DNA of 64,000 nt. It comes from Oscillospiraceae bacterium (GTDB lineage Bacteria > Bacillota > Clostridia > Oscillospirales > Acutalibacteraceae). The translations under genes and the position numbers were made by a program. Positions 54,049 through 62,710 of this stretch are shown here, piece by piece. The stretch spans positions 1 to 64,000 of the forward strand of contig CACWPS010000010.1 in the NCBI GenBank assembly GCA_902762875.1. Direction: 5' to 3'. The notes beneath the pieces are model-generated. The model was not told the origin of the DNA, made no database searches, and saw only the letters and a program-made list of their open reading frames with translations. The number at the start of each line of letters is the position of its first letter. Position 1 is the stretch's first letter.

Positions 54049-54198
54049 GCACTTAATAATAAAATAAAAAATTGTTCACAGTTTGTTAAAAAGTGTTGCA
54101 TTTTATCCCGACATATAGTATCATTTTATTGGTATTTTTATTTTCCCTGTGCCGCGGGGTGAATGCCTATACATACAGCGGCAGAACGGAGATTTTAA

Positions 54199-55041
54199 AT
54201 GAGAGCAGACGGAAAAAGACTAAGAAACACCGACCCTATGTACACAGTGGCGGCGCATATTATGAACAAGCGTGTTGACTCTATGAATATGGTCACCCTT
54301 GACATTCCCTACGACCCCATTCAAAATTATCTTAACGAAAAGCGCAAGGAAGGTATTAATGTAAGCCATATGGCGGTTATAATTGCGGCCTATCTGCGCA
54401 CTGCGGCGGAGTTCCCTTTGCTTAACAGGTTCATTGTAAACTGCAAGCCCTATGCAAGGAATGAATTTTCTGTGGCAATGGTAGTGCTTAAATCGGGCGA
54501 GTTTGATAACGGCACCATGTCAAAGATGTATTTCAATATGACCGATACCATTCTTGATGTAAACAATAAAATAAACGAATATGTGACCGACAACCGTGAG
54601 GTTCCCGAAAAGAACGGCACCGAAAAGATGATTAAATTTCTTTTAAGTGTTCCGGGGCTTTTGCGTGTCGGTGTAGCTCTTTTTAAGTTTCTTGATAAGC
54701 ACGGGCTTCTGCCTAAAATGATTATCGATATGTCCCCCTTCCACAACAGCCTTTGCATATCCAACCTTGCATCTATTAGAACAAATCATATTTACCACCA
54801 TTGCTATGAGTTCGGCACTACAAGCGTATTTATCACAATGGGCAACCTGCGTGAGGTCCCCCGCCGCCACAGCGGTGAAATAGTTTTCGACCGCTGTATA
54901 CCCTTGGGGGTTGTTATGGACGAACGCATCTGCTCGGGCAGTTATTTTGCACTGGCTTTCAGGAGAATAAGACAATATCTCCGCAATCCCAAGCTCCTTG
55001 AAGCTCCTCCCGAGGTTGTAAAAGAAGACCCTTGCAAATAA
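54199..55041 (+). CDS. Stand-alone E2/CAT-fold acyltransferase-like protein, altered active site
   Basis: 280 aa resembling the catalytic domain of 2-oxo-acid dehydrogenase E2 (chloramphenicol acetyltransferase fold), with no lipoyl or E3-binding domain. At the position of the E2 motif DHRxxDG it reads DERICSG (residues 241-247), so the catalytic His is Glu and the Asp is Ser. No E1 or E3 genes are nearby. It may be a structural or differently acting acyltransferase. The ATG follows CGGAG by about 7 nt. It is separated from the lipid operon by a terminator. Confidence 0.68.
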   Translation: MRADGKRLRNTDPMYTVAAHIMNKRVDSMNMVTLDIPYDPIQNYLNEKRKEGINVSHMAVIIAAYLRTAAEFPLLNRFIVNCKPYARNEFSVAMVVLKSGEFDNGTMSKMYFNMTDTILDVNNKINEYVTDNREVPEKNGTEKMIKFLLSVPGLLRVGVALFKFLDKHGLLPKMIIDMSPFHNSLCISNLASIRTNHIYHHCYEFGTTSVFITMGNLREVPRRHSGEIVFDRCIPLGVVMDERICSGSYFALAFRRIRQYLRNPKLLEAPPEVVKEDPCK

Positions 55042-55066
55042 ACCTGCTGTTTCTCTAAATAAATAC

Positions 55067-55095
55067 TTGATTTTATCGTCTTGTTGATATAAAAT
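55067..55095 (+). promoter_or_regulatory. Promoter of fba
   Basis: -35 TTGATT (55067-55072), 17-bp spacer, -10 TAAAAT (55090-55095). Confidence 0.75.
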
Positions 55096-55131
55096 AAGGT
55101 TAGACAATTTTTTAACAATGGAGGAATTAAA

Positions 55132-55995
55132 ATGTTAGTATCTGCAAAGGATATGCTTAACAAAGCAAAGGCGGGCAAATATGCTGTCGGCCAGTTTAAC
55201 ATCAACAATTTAGAATGGACAAAGGCTATACTCCAGACCGCCCAGGAGCTTAACTCACCTGTTATTCTCGGCGTTTCCGAGGGTGCGGGCAAGTATATGT
55301 GCGGTTATAAGACCGTTGTAGGCATGGTAAACGGTATGCTCGAGGAGCTTAACATTACTGTTCCTGTTGCTCTCCACCTTGACCACGGTAGCTACGAAGG
55401 CGCTAAAAAGTGCATTGAGGCGGGCTTCTCTTCTGTTATGTTTGACGGTTCTCATTACCCGATTGAGGAAAACATTGCAAAGACCAAAGAGCTGGTTGAA
55501 ACCTGCAATGAGTTAGGTCTTTCCCTCGAAGCTGAGGTTGGCGCTATCGGCGGTGAAGAAGACGGCGTTGTAGGCAGCGGCGAGGTTGCAGACCCGAAGG
55601 AATGCAAGATGATTGCTGATTTAGGCGTTACTATGTTGGCCGCAGGTATCGGTAATATTCACGGCAAGTACCCCGCCAACTGGGCAGGCCTTAGCTTTGA
55701 CACCCTTGCAGAAATTCAGGAGCTTACCGGCACAATGCCCTTAGTACTCCACGGCGGTACAGGAATCCCCGCTGATATGATTAAAAAGGCCATTTCTTTA
55801 GGCGTTTCCAAAATCAATGTTAACACCGAGTGCCAGTTAGCATTTGCCGAGGCTACCCGCAAGTATATTGAGGCGGGCAAGGACCTTGAGGGCAAGGGCT
55901 TCGACCCGAGAAAGCTTTTGGCAGACGGCACAGCCGCTATTAAGGCTACCGTTAAGGAAAAAATGGAGCTTTTCGGTTCTGTCGGCAAGGCTTAA
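55132..55995 (+). CDS. fba: Fructose-bisphosphate aldolase, class II
   Basis: This zinc aldolase interconverts fructose 1,6-bisphosphate with DHAP and GAP. The 287-aa protein shows HLDHG (residues 82-86) with catalytic Asp84 and the zinc His85, then SVMFDGSHYP, GIGNIHGKYP and LHGGTGIP. It is a single gene with its own promoter and terminator. Codon choice looks highly optimised, as for a strongly expressed glycolytic gene. Confidence 0.96.
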   Translation: MLVSAKDMLNKAKAGKYAVGQFNINNLEWTKAILQTAQELNSPVILGVSEGAGKYMCGYKTVVGMVNGMLEELNITVPVALHLDHGSYEGAKKCIEAGFSSVMFDGSHYPIEENIAKTKELVETCNELGLSLEAEVGAIGGEEDGVVGSGEVADPKECKMIADLGVTMLAAGIGNIHGKYPANWAGLSFDTLAEIQELTGTMPLVLHGGTGIPADMIKKAISLGVSKINVNTECQLAFAEATRKYIEAGKDLEGKGFDPRKLLADGTAAIKATVKEKMELFGSVGKA

Positions 55996-56012
55996 CCCTA
56001 AATCTACTCAAA

Positions 56013-56045
56013 GAGGCTGTCCGCAAATGCGGCGGCTTCTTTTTT
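56013..56045 (+). terminator. Terminator after fba
   Basis: An imperfect hairpin (GAGGCTGTCCGCA with TGCGGCGGCTTC, one bulge), followed by six T. Confidence 0.82.
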
Positions 56046-56100
56046 GCTTTTTAGAGATAGCTAAACATAAAAATTAATATCACACACTTTCCCTTTTTGC

Positions 56101-56129
56101 TTGACAAAGGGCGGTTTTTGTTATATCAT
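56101..56129 (+). promoter_or_regulatory. Promoter of galE
   Basis: -35 TTGACA (56101-56106), 17-bp spacer, -10 TATCAT (56124-56129). Confidence 0.82.
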
Positions 56130-56161
56130 TAATTAGTAAATTTCTAAACGGAGGAATACCT

Positions 56162-57175
56162 ATGTCTATACTTACCACCGGCGGCGCAGGATATATCGGA
56201 AGTCACACCTGCGTTGAATTAATAAACGCAGGCTATGATGTTGTGGTTGTGGATAATCTTGATAACAGCAGCGAAGAGGCCTTAAAAAGGGTCGAAAAAA
56301 TCACAGGAAAGCCTGTAAAGTTTTATAAAGAGGATGTAAGGGACAAGGAAGCTCTCCGCAAAATTTTTTCCGAAAACGATATTGAGGCGGTTATCCATTT
56401 TGCGGGCCTTAAGGCAGTAGGCGAGTCGGTGCGAGAGCCGATTATGTACTATGACAACAATCTTATCAACACAATCGCCCTTCTTGAGGTTATGAACGAA
56501 TTTAATGTTAAGAAAATCGTTTTCTCCTCCTCGGCTACGGTTTACGGCGTTGCTACCGAAATGCCTCTTGTAGAGGGTATGCCCCTCGGCGCAATTAACC
56601 CCTACGGCAGAACAAAGCTCTTTATCGAGCATATTTTATCCGACCTATACACAGCGGATAACGACTGGTGCGTAGCTTTGCTTCGCTACTTTAATCCTAT
56701 CGGTGCACACAAGAGCGGACTTATCGGCGAGGACCCCAAGGGTATTCCGAATAATCTTATGCCCTATATTTCGCAGGTTGCGGTAGGCAAGCTTGAAAAG
56801 CTCCATGTTTTCGGTAACGATTATAATACGGTTGACGGCACCGGCGTGCGTGACTATATCCATGTTGTTGACTTAGCCGTAGGTCATGTTAAGGCTATTG
56901 AATGGGCACTTAAAAATAAGGGCTGTGAGGCGATAAACTTAGGCACAGGCAACGGCACAAGCGTAATTGAGCTTAAGGACGCCTTCCAAAAGGCAAGCGG
57001 AATCGAAATTCCCTTTGTTATTGACCCCCGCCGCCCGGGCGACCCCGACGAGGTTTACGCTAACGCCGATAAGGCGAAAGAGCTCCTCGGCTGGACTGCA
57101 AAGTACGGCATTGACGAGATGTGCGAGGACACCTGGCGTTGGCAGAAAAACAATCCCAACGGTTACGAAAAATAA
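56162..57175 (+). CDS. galE: UDP-glucose 4-epimerase GalE
   Basis: GalE interconverts UDP-glucose and UDP-galactose through bound NAD+. It is 337 aa with the Rossmann motif GGAGYIGS (residues 7-14), Ser124 in FSSSATVYG and the catalytic Tyr148/Lys152 pair in NPYGRTKLF. It is monocistronic. It may feed the glycolipid glycosyltransferase encoded upstream, or galactose use. Confidence 0.96.
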   Translation: MSILTTGGAGYIGSHTCVELINAGYDVVVVDNLDNSSEEALKRVEKITGKPVKFYKEDVRDKEALRKIFSENDIEAVIHFAGLKAVGESVREPIMYYDNNLINTIALLEVMNEFNVKKIVFSSSATVYGVATEMPLVEGMPLGAINPYGRTKLFIEHILSDLYTADNDWCVALLRYFNPIGAHKSGLIGEDPKGIPNNLMPYISQVAVGKLEKLHVFGNDYNTVDGTGVRDYIHVVDLAVGHVKAIEWALKNKGCEAINLGTGNGTSVIELKDAFQKASGIEIPFVIDPRRPGDPDEVYANADKAKELLGWTAKYGIDEMCEDTWRWQKNNPNGYEK

Positions 57176-57182
57176 AAAAGCA

Positions 57183-57203
57183 GGGACGGAAAACCGTCCC
57201 TTA
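57183..57203 (+). terminator. Hairpin after galE
   Basis: GGGACGG-AAAA-CCGTCCC, 7 perfect base pairs with only a short T stretch, between galE and the tRNA. Confidence 0.6.
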
Positions 57204-57208
57204 TATAC

Positions 57209-57285
57209 CCGCCTGTGGCGCAGCTGGATAACGCAGCAGATTCCGATTCTGAAGATCGGGGGTTCGAATCCCTTCAGGCGGGCCA
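57209..57285 (+). tRNA. tRNA-Arg (anticodon CCG), CCA encoded
   Basis: The cloverleaf folds fully: acceptor CCGCCTG with CAGGCGG, D-arm GCG...CGC with AGCTGGATAA loop, anticodon loop TTCCGAT (CCG at 57243-57245, U33 and A37 present), T-arm GGGGG-TTCGAAT-CCCTT, discriminator G and encoded CCA. It lies just before an accessory region, a position typical of integration sites. Confidence 0.93.
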
Positions 57286-57316
57286 AAAATCCCTTAGATG
57301 ATAGTCTGAGGGATTT

Positions 57317-57407
57317 TTACTTCTTACTTCTTACCTCTTCACTCTTACCTCGTCCAAAAACTTCTTACGGGATTTTTGGGAAGTAAGAAGTAATATGTAA
57401 TAGGTAA
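57317..57407. repeat. Inverted pair of 7-bp tandem arrays downstream of tRNA-Arg
   Basis: Left array (57317-57351): TTACTTC, TTACTTC, TTACCTC, TTCACTC, TTACCTC. Right array (57380-57407): GAAGTAA, GAAGTAA, TATGTAA, TAGGTAA, the reverse-complement type. A 28-bp core separates them. Architecture equals that at 40654-40844, with a different heptamer. Confidence 0.7.
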
Positions 57408-57823
57408 TAAGTTCGGTGTCGGCTTCGCCGACAAACATTAAAAAATCGAGCGTTTTAGCATTGTTCTTTTTTGAGCACCAATCACAGTCGAGTGCCTCGA
57501 CACGCAGACGCATAGTTGAGGCTCTTCTTTTTTGCAGTTTTTACTCTCGCATCAAAATGGTATCTAAATTGCATCCACAACTCATAAATCTTGTTCAATA
57601 AGTAACAGCACATGAAAACCTTTGATTTTTCAAGGGTTTTTAGTGTTTTAAGGGGTAATTTCGAGGCAATCGATTTTATGGTAATGATTTTGTGATTTTT
57701 CCGTACCTAATAGTCTTGAACCCGACAAAATTTAAAACAATTACAAAAGACCGAATTTTCTTACAAATATTTTGTGAGGAAGTTCGGTCTTTTCTTTTAC
57801 CGAACTTTCGGAAAGGATTTTAA
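57408..57823. other. Non-coding gap between the repeat and the ParB gene
   Basis: About 415 bp without a convincing gene. It contains a short GTCGGCTTCGCCGAC palindrome, a terminator-like hairpin with T-run at 57615-57641, and an AAGACCGAA...TTCGGTCTT inverted repeat followed by TTTTCTTTT at about 57748-57800, directly before the ParB start. The latter could be an attenuator. Composition is AT-rich and looks like the edge of an integrated element. Confidence 0.5.
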
Positions 57824-58687
57824 ATGAAAGAAAAAATTATAGTAGGTGAACACGATATTAAATTAAACTTGATAGACAGTTTTCCCAACCACCCCTACCA
57901 TGTGTTTGATGATGTGGATATGGAAGAACTTGTAGCCAGCATCAAAGCAAACGGATTACTCAACCCCATTGTCGTCCGCAATAAAGCAGACGGCCAGTAT
58001 GAACTTATTTCCGGCCATCGTAGAAAACGAGCCTATGAAATTTTAAAAATCAGTAAAATTCGAGCAATAGTAGTTGATGTCGATGATAATGAGGCGATTA
58101 TTATGATGGTTGATAGTAACTGCCAACGCTCTAAAATTCTGCCGAGCGAGAAAGCATTTTCATATAAGATGAAGTTAGACGCTATAAAACGGCAAGGCAA
58201 ACGCACGGACTTAACTTGTGCTAAAGTTGAGCATAAGTCTAAAAAGTCAAGAGAAATTGTGGGCGAGCAAACAGGAGAAAGTGCCGCACAGGTTGCAAGA
58301 TATATTCGATTGACTTATCTTATCCCTGAACTTCTTGAGTTTATCGACAGCGGCAGAATGAAAATGCAGCCTGCCATAGAACTCTCCTATTTAGACGAAG
58401 AAAGCCAAAGAGATTTGGTTGATATTATAGACGATACTGATGTTTTCCCGTCGTTCTCGCAAACAGTCAGAATGCGAAAGGCGTTTAATAACGGAGAACT
58501 TACCTACGAACTTATTGCAAAAATAATGGCTGAGGATAAGGCTAATCAAAAGCCAAGATACCGCTTCTCGGCAGAAATACTCAACCAATATCTGCCTGCA
58601 AATTTAAATGATAAGCAAGCGGAAGATTATGTTCTGAACGCACTATCTCATTACAAAAAATATATTGAAAGGAAAAACTCAAAATGA
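57824..58687 (+). CDS. ParB/RepB/Spo0J-like protein of mobile-element type
   Basis: 287 aa. The N-terminal ParB nuclease-like domain shows GLLNPIVVR and SGHRRKRA (box II, residues 63-70), and a KorB-like HTH follows (VGEQTGESAAQVARYIRLTYLI). There is no ParA gene beside it, and the N-terminus lacks the motif pattern of the chromosomal Spo0J. Proteins of this type are common in Tn1549-like conjugative elements and plasmids, so it probably marks a remnant element next to the tRNA. Confidence 0.85.
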   Translation: MKEKIIVGEHDIKLNLIDSFPNHPYHVFDDVDMEELVASIKANGLLNPIVVRNKADGQYELISGHRRKRAYEILKISKIRAIVVDVDDNEAIIMMVDSNCQRSKILPSEKAFSYKMKLDAIKRQGKRTDLTCAKVEHKSKKSREIVGEQTGESAAQVARYIRLTYLIPELLEFIDSGRMKMQPAIELSYLDEESQRDLVDIIDDTDVFPSFSQTVRMRKAFNNGELTYELIAKIMAEDKANQKPRYRFSAEILNQYLPANLNDKQAEDYVLNALSHYKKYIERKNSK

Positions 58688-58899
58688 AAAAATACAAAAT
58701 AATAGGATTAACACTTTGGATAATAGCGAACGCTTTACTTACAATACGACTTTGTGATTACTTACCTATCGTACCGTTGTTTACGGTACAGATTATAATA
58801 TCGGTTTGTTGCAGTATTTTGTTCTGTATAGAATTTTCGTCAAGAGCGATGCGGATAGTTGAAAATGTAGTTATGATATTCCAAATAATATTTTCTTGA
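58684..58899 (+). CDS. Small two-helix membrane protein
   Basis: 71 aa with two hydrophobic segments (IIGLTLWIIANALLTI and TVQIIISVCCSILFCI). It overlaps the ParB gene by 4 bp (ATGA), so it is translated from the same message. AT-rich codon use, like the ParB gene. No recognised family. Confidence 0.6.
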   Translation: MKKYKIIGLTLWIIANALLTIRLCDYLPIVPLFTVQIIISVCCSILFCIEFSSRAMRIVENVVMIFQIIFS

Positions 58900-59008
58900 A
58901 AACTCATATGACCTGTCAGTTCATTTCGCATTCAGACCAATTGACATACCCAAAAAAGAATGATATTAAACCGACTTCGAAATTAATTAATCGGGCGTTT
59001 TTTAATTA

Positions 59009-59821
59009 TTATATATCTATTTGGCTCAGCATTTTCTTCCTGTATTTAAGGGGTGATAATCCTGTTTGCTTTTTAAAGCTGTAATTAAAATATGACTGAG
59101 AAGAAAAGCCGCAATCGGCGGCTATTCTCGCAATCGAATCATCTTTTGTGATAAGCAACTGCTTTGCTGCTGAAATACGAATCTTCAGAATATAATCGGA
59201 GGGGGTTATACCGTAATATTCAGTGAAAAGCTTATGAAAGTAAACCGGACTCAAAACCGCTTTTTCGGAGAGAATATTAAGCGACAGTTTTTCCGAGTAA
59301 TTATTATTTATATATTTTTTCACATCGGACAGAGCTTTTATATGAGTTAAAGCGACAGTCATATGAGGAGCTCTGTTTTTTGATAGCTTAATAAGTGTGC
59401 ACAGTATTCGGTCGGCGCAGCTGTGTAAAAATAAGGAGTCGGCTATTCCGTCATCGCCATGCGCCGCCATTTTGTAAAAAAGCGTAGCAAGCTCATCAAA
59501 ACCAGCAAATGACATAGTATCGTCTATCTGCATTAATGAGTTATTCAATTCGGAATTTTCAACCTTCAGATGTAAATAACAGCACTTGAAGTGAAGCCGA
59601 CTGTGGCGGTATTGACCCGGTTTTCCGCAAATAATCAAACCTTTTTTAAGCTCATAAGCCGTTTGGTTTATATATGCGGTGCCTGCGCAGTCGGAGGTAT
59701 AGAGCTCAATTTCAAAGCAATCGAGCAGTCGGTCTTGAGTTGTTACGGTATCGGGAAATTTTACAGTAGAATCAAAAAGTCCGTACTGAGTTATTTCATA
59801 TTCAATTTTATCCATATTCAT
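59009..59821 (-). CDS. AraC family transcriptional regulator
   Basis: 270 aa. A cupin-like N-terminal sensing domain (~1-150) is followed by the two-HTH AraC domain (~165-265: LSLNILSEKAVLSPVYFHKLF and DDSIARIAADCGFSSQSYFN). It is transcribed divergently from the sugar-utilisation genes at 59.9-64 kb and is likely their activator. The inducer is unknown. Confidence 0.9.
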   Translation of the reverse strand: MNMDKIEYEITQYGLFDSTVKFPDTVTTQDRLLDCFEIELYTSDCAGTAYINQTAYELKKGLIICGKPGQYRHSRLHFKCCYLHLKVENSELNNSLMQIDDTMSFAGFDELATLFYKMAAHGDDGIADSLFLHSCADRILCTLIKLSKNRAPHMTVALTHIKALSDVKKYINNNYSEKLSLNILSEKAVLSPVYFHKLFTEYYGITPSDYILKIRISAAKQLLITKDDSIARIAADCGFSSQSYFNYSFKKQTGLSPLKYRKKMLSQIDI

Positions 59822-59947
59822 TCTCCAAAAAAATAAGAAATCTAAAAAAACAGATAAGATTGCGGTATAATTCTTCTGCTGTTATAATTATTATAATGTA
59901 TATGAATGGTTTTATCAAGTACTATTAAATTTTGAAGGAAAATTTAT

Positions 59948-60851
59948 ATGTATCGATTAACAAAAATCAGTAAAATAGCTCCTAAAGCCTCTAAGGATAT
60001 TAAAAAATCTATAATTGGTCTCGGCTTTGAAAAGCTTGACAGAGATGTATTCGACCCCGAAAAATCTTATGATTTTGTTGCGAAGTCGGGAGTAAAGTGG
60101 GCAAGACTGCAATCAGGCTGGCAAAGAACCGAAAAAGAAAAAGGTGTTTACGACTTTGAATGGCTTGACATTATTGTTGATAAAATGCTTGAAATAGGTG
60201 TTGAACCTTGGCTTTGCCTTTGCTACGGCAATTCCTTGTAAGCAGGCAAAGTTTTTGCTAAGACATCTGTTATGCGACATAAATAACCAGGTGGAAATAG
60301 CGTCCTATTTTTCCTGTATGGATATGATTGAGGCTTTGAACGGAACTGTAGGCGAGCTAAATTCTTATCTTGATTACGGTTATTTCGGAGTTATCGGAGC
60401 GGATTTCGATGAAAATGGACGTTCAACAGGAGAGTACACGCCAAAAATGTCTTATTACGCCCTGCAAAATTTATGCAGCGTTTTTTGCGAGGATTATGAT
60501 ATTGCCGATATTCAGGTAGAAAGTGTTATAAATCCTTCAAAATTAAATCTTTCAGGAGACTATGATTTTGATAAAACATATCATTTCGGTGTAAGAAAAC
60601 AGAATGGCTCTTCTGCTTTGGTATATTGGATACCGAAGAATATTTTAACAGAAACTATAGAAACTACCGTGTCGTTCAGAATTAAAAAAGAAGCAGTGTC
60701 TGGGGCGGTTCGCCTTGCCGATATGATTACAGGTGACATATATTCAATACCGGAGAATATTCTGAGCACCGATGACGACGGATATTTGTGTTTCAAAAAT
60801 CTGCCTGCTACGGACAGTCCGATGATGATTACCTTTGGAGATTTCTATTAA
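59948..60851 (+). pseudogene. GH39-like glycoside hydrolase with internal deletion and frame change
   Basis: Codons from 59948 encode a typical clan GH-A start (GLGFEKLDRDVFDP, SGWQRTEKEKGVYDF) that stops at 60241. From 60198 another frame continues with later parts of the same kind of enzyme (KQAKFLLRHLL, FSCMDMIEALNG, GEYTPKMSYYALQN, then a beta-sandwich tail). The middle of the barrel, where both catalytic Glu would lie, is absent. It was probably a beta-xylosidase-like enzyme; it cannot be active now. Confidence 0.72.
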
Positions 60852-60866
60852 TAAAAGAGGAAAATT

Positions 60867-61541
60867 ATGAGAGTTACATATTTAGGTCAGGCGGGGCTGC
60901 TCTTTGAAAAAGACGGCTTTAAAATAATGATAGACCCTTATTTATCTGACAGCGTGGAAAAGATTAATCCAAAAAACTACCGCCGTGTTAAGGTAGATGA
61001 AAGCTTTTTTAAGATTAAGCCCGATGTTATGATTTTTACACATAATCATCTTGACCATTACGATCCCGAAACGGTTGCGCATTTTATAACCGAAAACAGC
61101 AATATTACCGTTTTAGCGCCGAAATCCGTATGGGATGAGGTACGGAAAATCGGTGGCAACAATAATTATGTTTTATTTAACCGCCACACCGAATGGACTG
61201 AAAATGATATAAAATTTACTGCGGTCAAGGCCGAGCACAGCGATATTACACCTATCGGCGTGATAATTGACGACGGCGAAAGAAAATACTATGTTACGGG
61301 GGACACCCTCTATAACGAGGAAATTTTCGGCGATATTCCAAGTGATATATACGCACTTTTCCTGCCTGTAAACGGAGTCGGCAATAATATGAATATGACC
61401 GATGCTGCAAGATTTGCTAACCGGATAAATGCGGTAAAAACAATTCCGATACATATAGGTATGTTTGATGAGCTGACTGCGGACGGGTTTGAATGTGAGA
61501 ATACATTCATTCCGACAATATATGAGGAGATAAGATTATGA
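60867..61541 (+). CDS. UlaG-like metallo-beta-lactamase fold hydrolase
   Basis: 224 aa. The metal motif HNHLDHYD spans residues 59-66, with further ligands in VKAEHSDITP and VTGDTLY. Short single-domain proteins of this type include L-ascorbate-6-phosphate lactonase relatives. It overlaps the dehydratase gene by 4 bp, and GAGG precedes its ATG. Lactone hydrolysis in sugar-acid breakdown is a reasonable guess from context, not shown by sequence. Confidence 0.8.
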   Translation: MRVTYLGQAGLLFEKDGFKIMIDPYLSDSVEKINPKNYRRVKVDESFFKIKPDVMIFTHNHLDHYDPETVAHFITENSNITVLAPKSVWDEVRKIGGNNNYVLFNRHTEWTENDIKFTAVKAEHSDITPIGVIIDDGERKYYVTGDTLYNEEIFGDIPSDIYALFLPVNGVGNNMNMTDAARFANRINAVKTIPIHIGMFDELTADGFECENTFIPTIYEEIRL

Positions 61542-62698
61542 AAGTGACTGATGTAAAGACCTTTACGGTGGACTGCTTCAGAACAAACTGGGTTTTTGTC
61601 AAGGTTTATACCGATGAAGGCGTAGACGGCGTAGGAGAAGCGACGCTTGAATATAAGGAAAAAGCGCTGATCGGCGCGGTCGAGCATATTAAGGAATACC
61701 TTGTCGGCAAAAATCCGCTGGATATTGAAAAGCATTTTCACGATATTTACAGGGACGCCTACTGGCGCGGCGGCGTGGTTTTAATGAGCGCACTTTCGGC
61801 GGTTGAAATGGCACTGTGGGATATTTTGGGTAAACATTTGGGCGTGCCTGTTTATCAGCTTTTGGGCGGCAGGGTAAACGATAAGGTACGCATCTATGTA
61901 AACGGCTGGTTTGCGGGGGCAAAAACGCCCAAAGAGTTCGGCGAAAAGGCTAAAATTGCGGTACAGCGCGGGGTTACTGCTATGAAGTGGGATCCGTTCG
62001 GCAAGTCCTATCTTGAAATATCGAATCAAGACCTGAATACTGCGCTCGAATGTGTGGCGGCGGTCAGAGAAGCGGTCGGAAACGAGGTTGACCTGCTGAT
62101 AGAGGGTCACGGCAGATTTAATGTGCCTACGGGCATTAAAATCGCTAAAGAGTTAGAGCAGTTTAAGCCTATGTTCTTTGAAGAGCCCACGCCGCCCGAT
62201 AATTTAGAGGCTTTAAAGGCGGTCAGGGAGAAGTCTCCTGTTGCAATTTCTGCGGGGGAGAGACTTTACACCTTAAAATCCTATAAAGACCTCTTTGAAA
62301 TGCGTGCGGCAGACTTTATTCAGCCTGATATTTCACATGCGGGCGGAATTATGGAGCTTAAAAAGATTGCCGCCGTCGCCGAGGCTTATTACATACCCTT
62401 TGCGCCCCACAATCCGTCAGGTCCTGTTGCAAATGCCGCGACTTTACAATTAGCTGCCTGCTGTCCGAATTTCAGTATCCTTGAAATTATGTATAGTGAC
62501 GTTGAGTGGCGAAAAGACGTAACAAACGAAAAATTGGAATATAAGGACGGCTATATCACGATCCCCGATCAGCCGGGGCTTGGAATTGAAATCAACGAGG
62601 AAGAATGTCTAAAGCACCCGTATCAGCCCCACACGCTAAGGCATTATACAGGCGCTTTGACCGATATACGCCCTGCGAAAACCGAATTTTATTTTTAA
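61538..62698 (+). CDS. Enolase-superfamily sugar-acid dehydratase (galactonate dehydratase-like)
   Basis: 386 aa, mandelate racemase/muconate lactonising family. Candidate metal and catalytic residues: E189 and H191 (IEGHGRF), E215/E216 (FFEEP), E241 (GER) and H291 (APHNPSGP). The GHGRF pattern and length resemble D-galactonate dehydratases. It would remove water from an aldonate to give a 2-keto-3-deoxy acid. Substrate is not certain. It sits between the MBL and GH16 genes in one operon. Confidence 0.8.
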   Translation: MKVTDVKTFTVDCFRTNWVFVKVYTDEGVDGVGEATLEYKEKALIGAVEHIKEYLVGKNPLDIEKHFHDIYRDAYWRGGVVLMSALSAVEMALWDILGKHLGVPVYQLLGGRVNDKVRIYVNGWFAGAKTPKEFGEKAKIAVQRGVTAMKWDPFGKSYLEISNQDLNTALECVAAVREAVGNEVDLLIEGHGRFNVPTGIKIAKELEQFKPMFFEEPTPPDNLEALKAVREKSPVAISAGERLYTLKSYKDLFEMRAADFIQPDISHAGGIMELKKIAAVAEAYYIPFAPHNPSGPVANAATLQLAACCPNFSILEIMYSDVEWRKDVTNEKLEYKDGYITIPDQPGLGIEINEEECLKHPYQPHTLRHYTGALTDIRPAKTEFYF

Positions 62699-62710
62699 GG
62701 AGAAATTGAA

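Noticed and set aside
57317..57407. CRISPR array
   Set aside because: The repeats are 7 bp, contiguous and have no spacers.
57824..58687. Chromosomal Spo0J/ParB with origin region
   Set aside because: No parA/soj, rsmG, mnmG or dnaA neighbours and no parS sites were seen; the protein resembles mobile-element ParB.
58896..59084. 62-codon open frame after the small membrane gene
   Set aside because: No recognisable domain, poor start context, and it overlaps the araC 3' end on the other strand.
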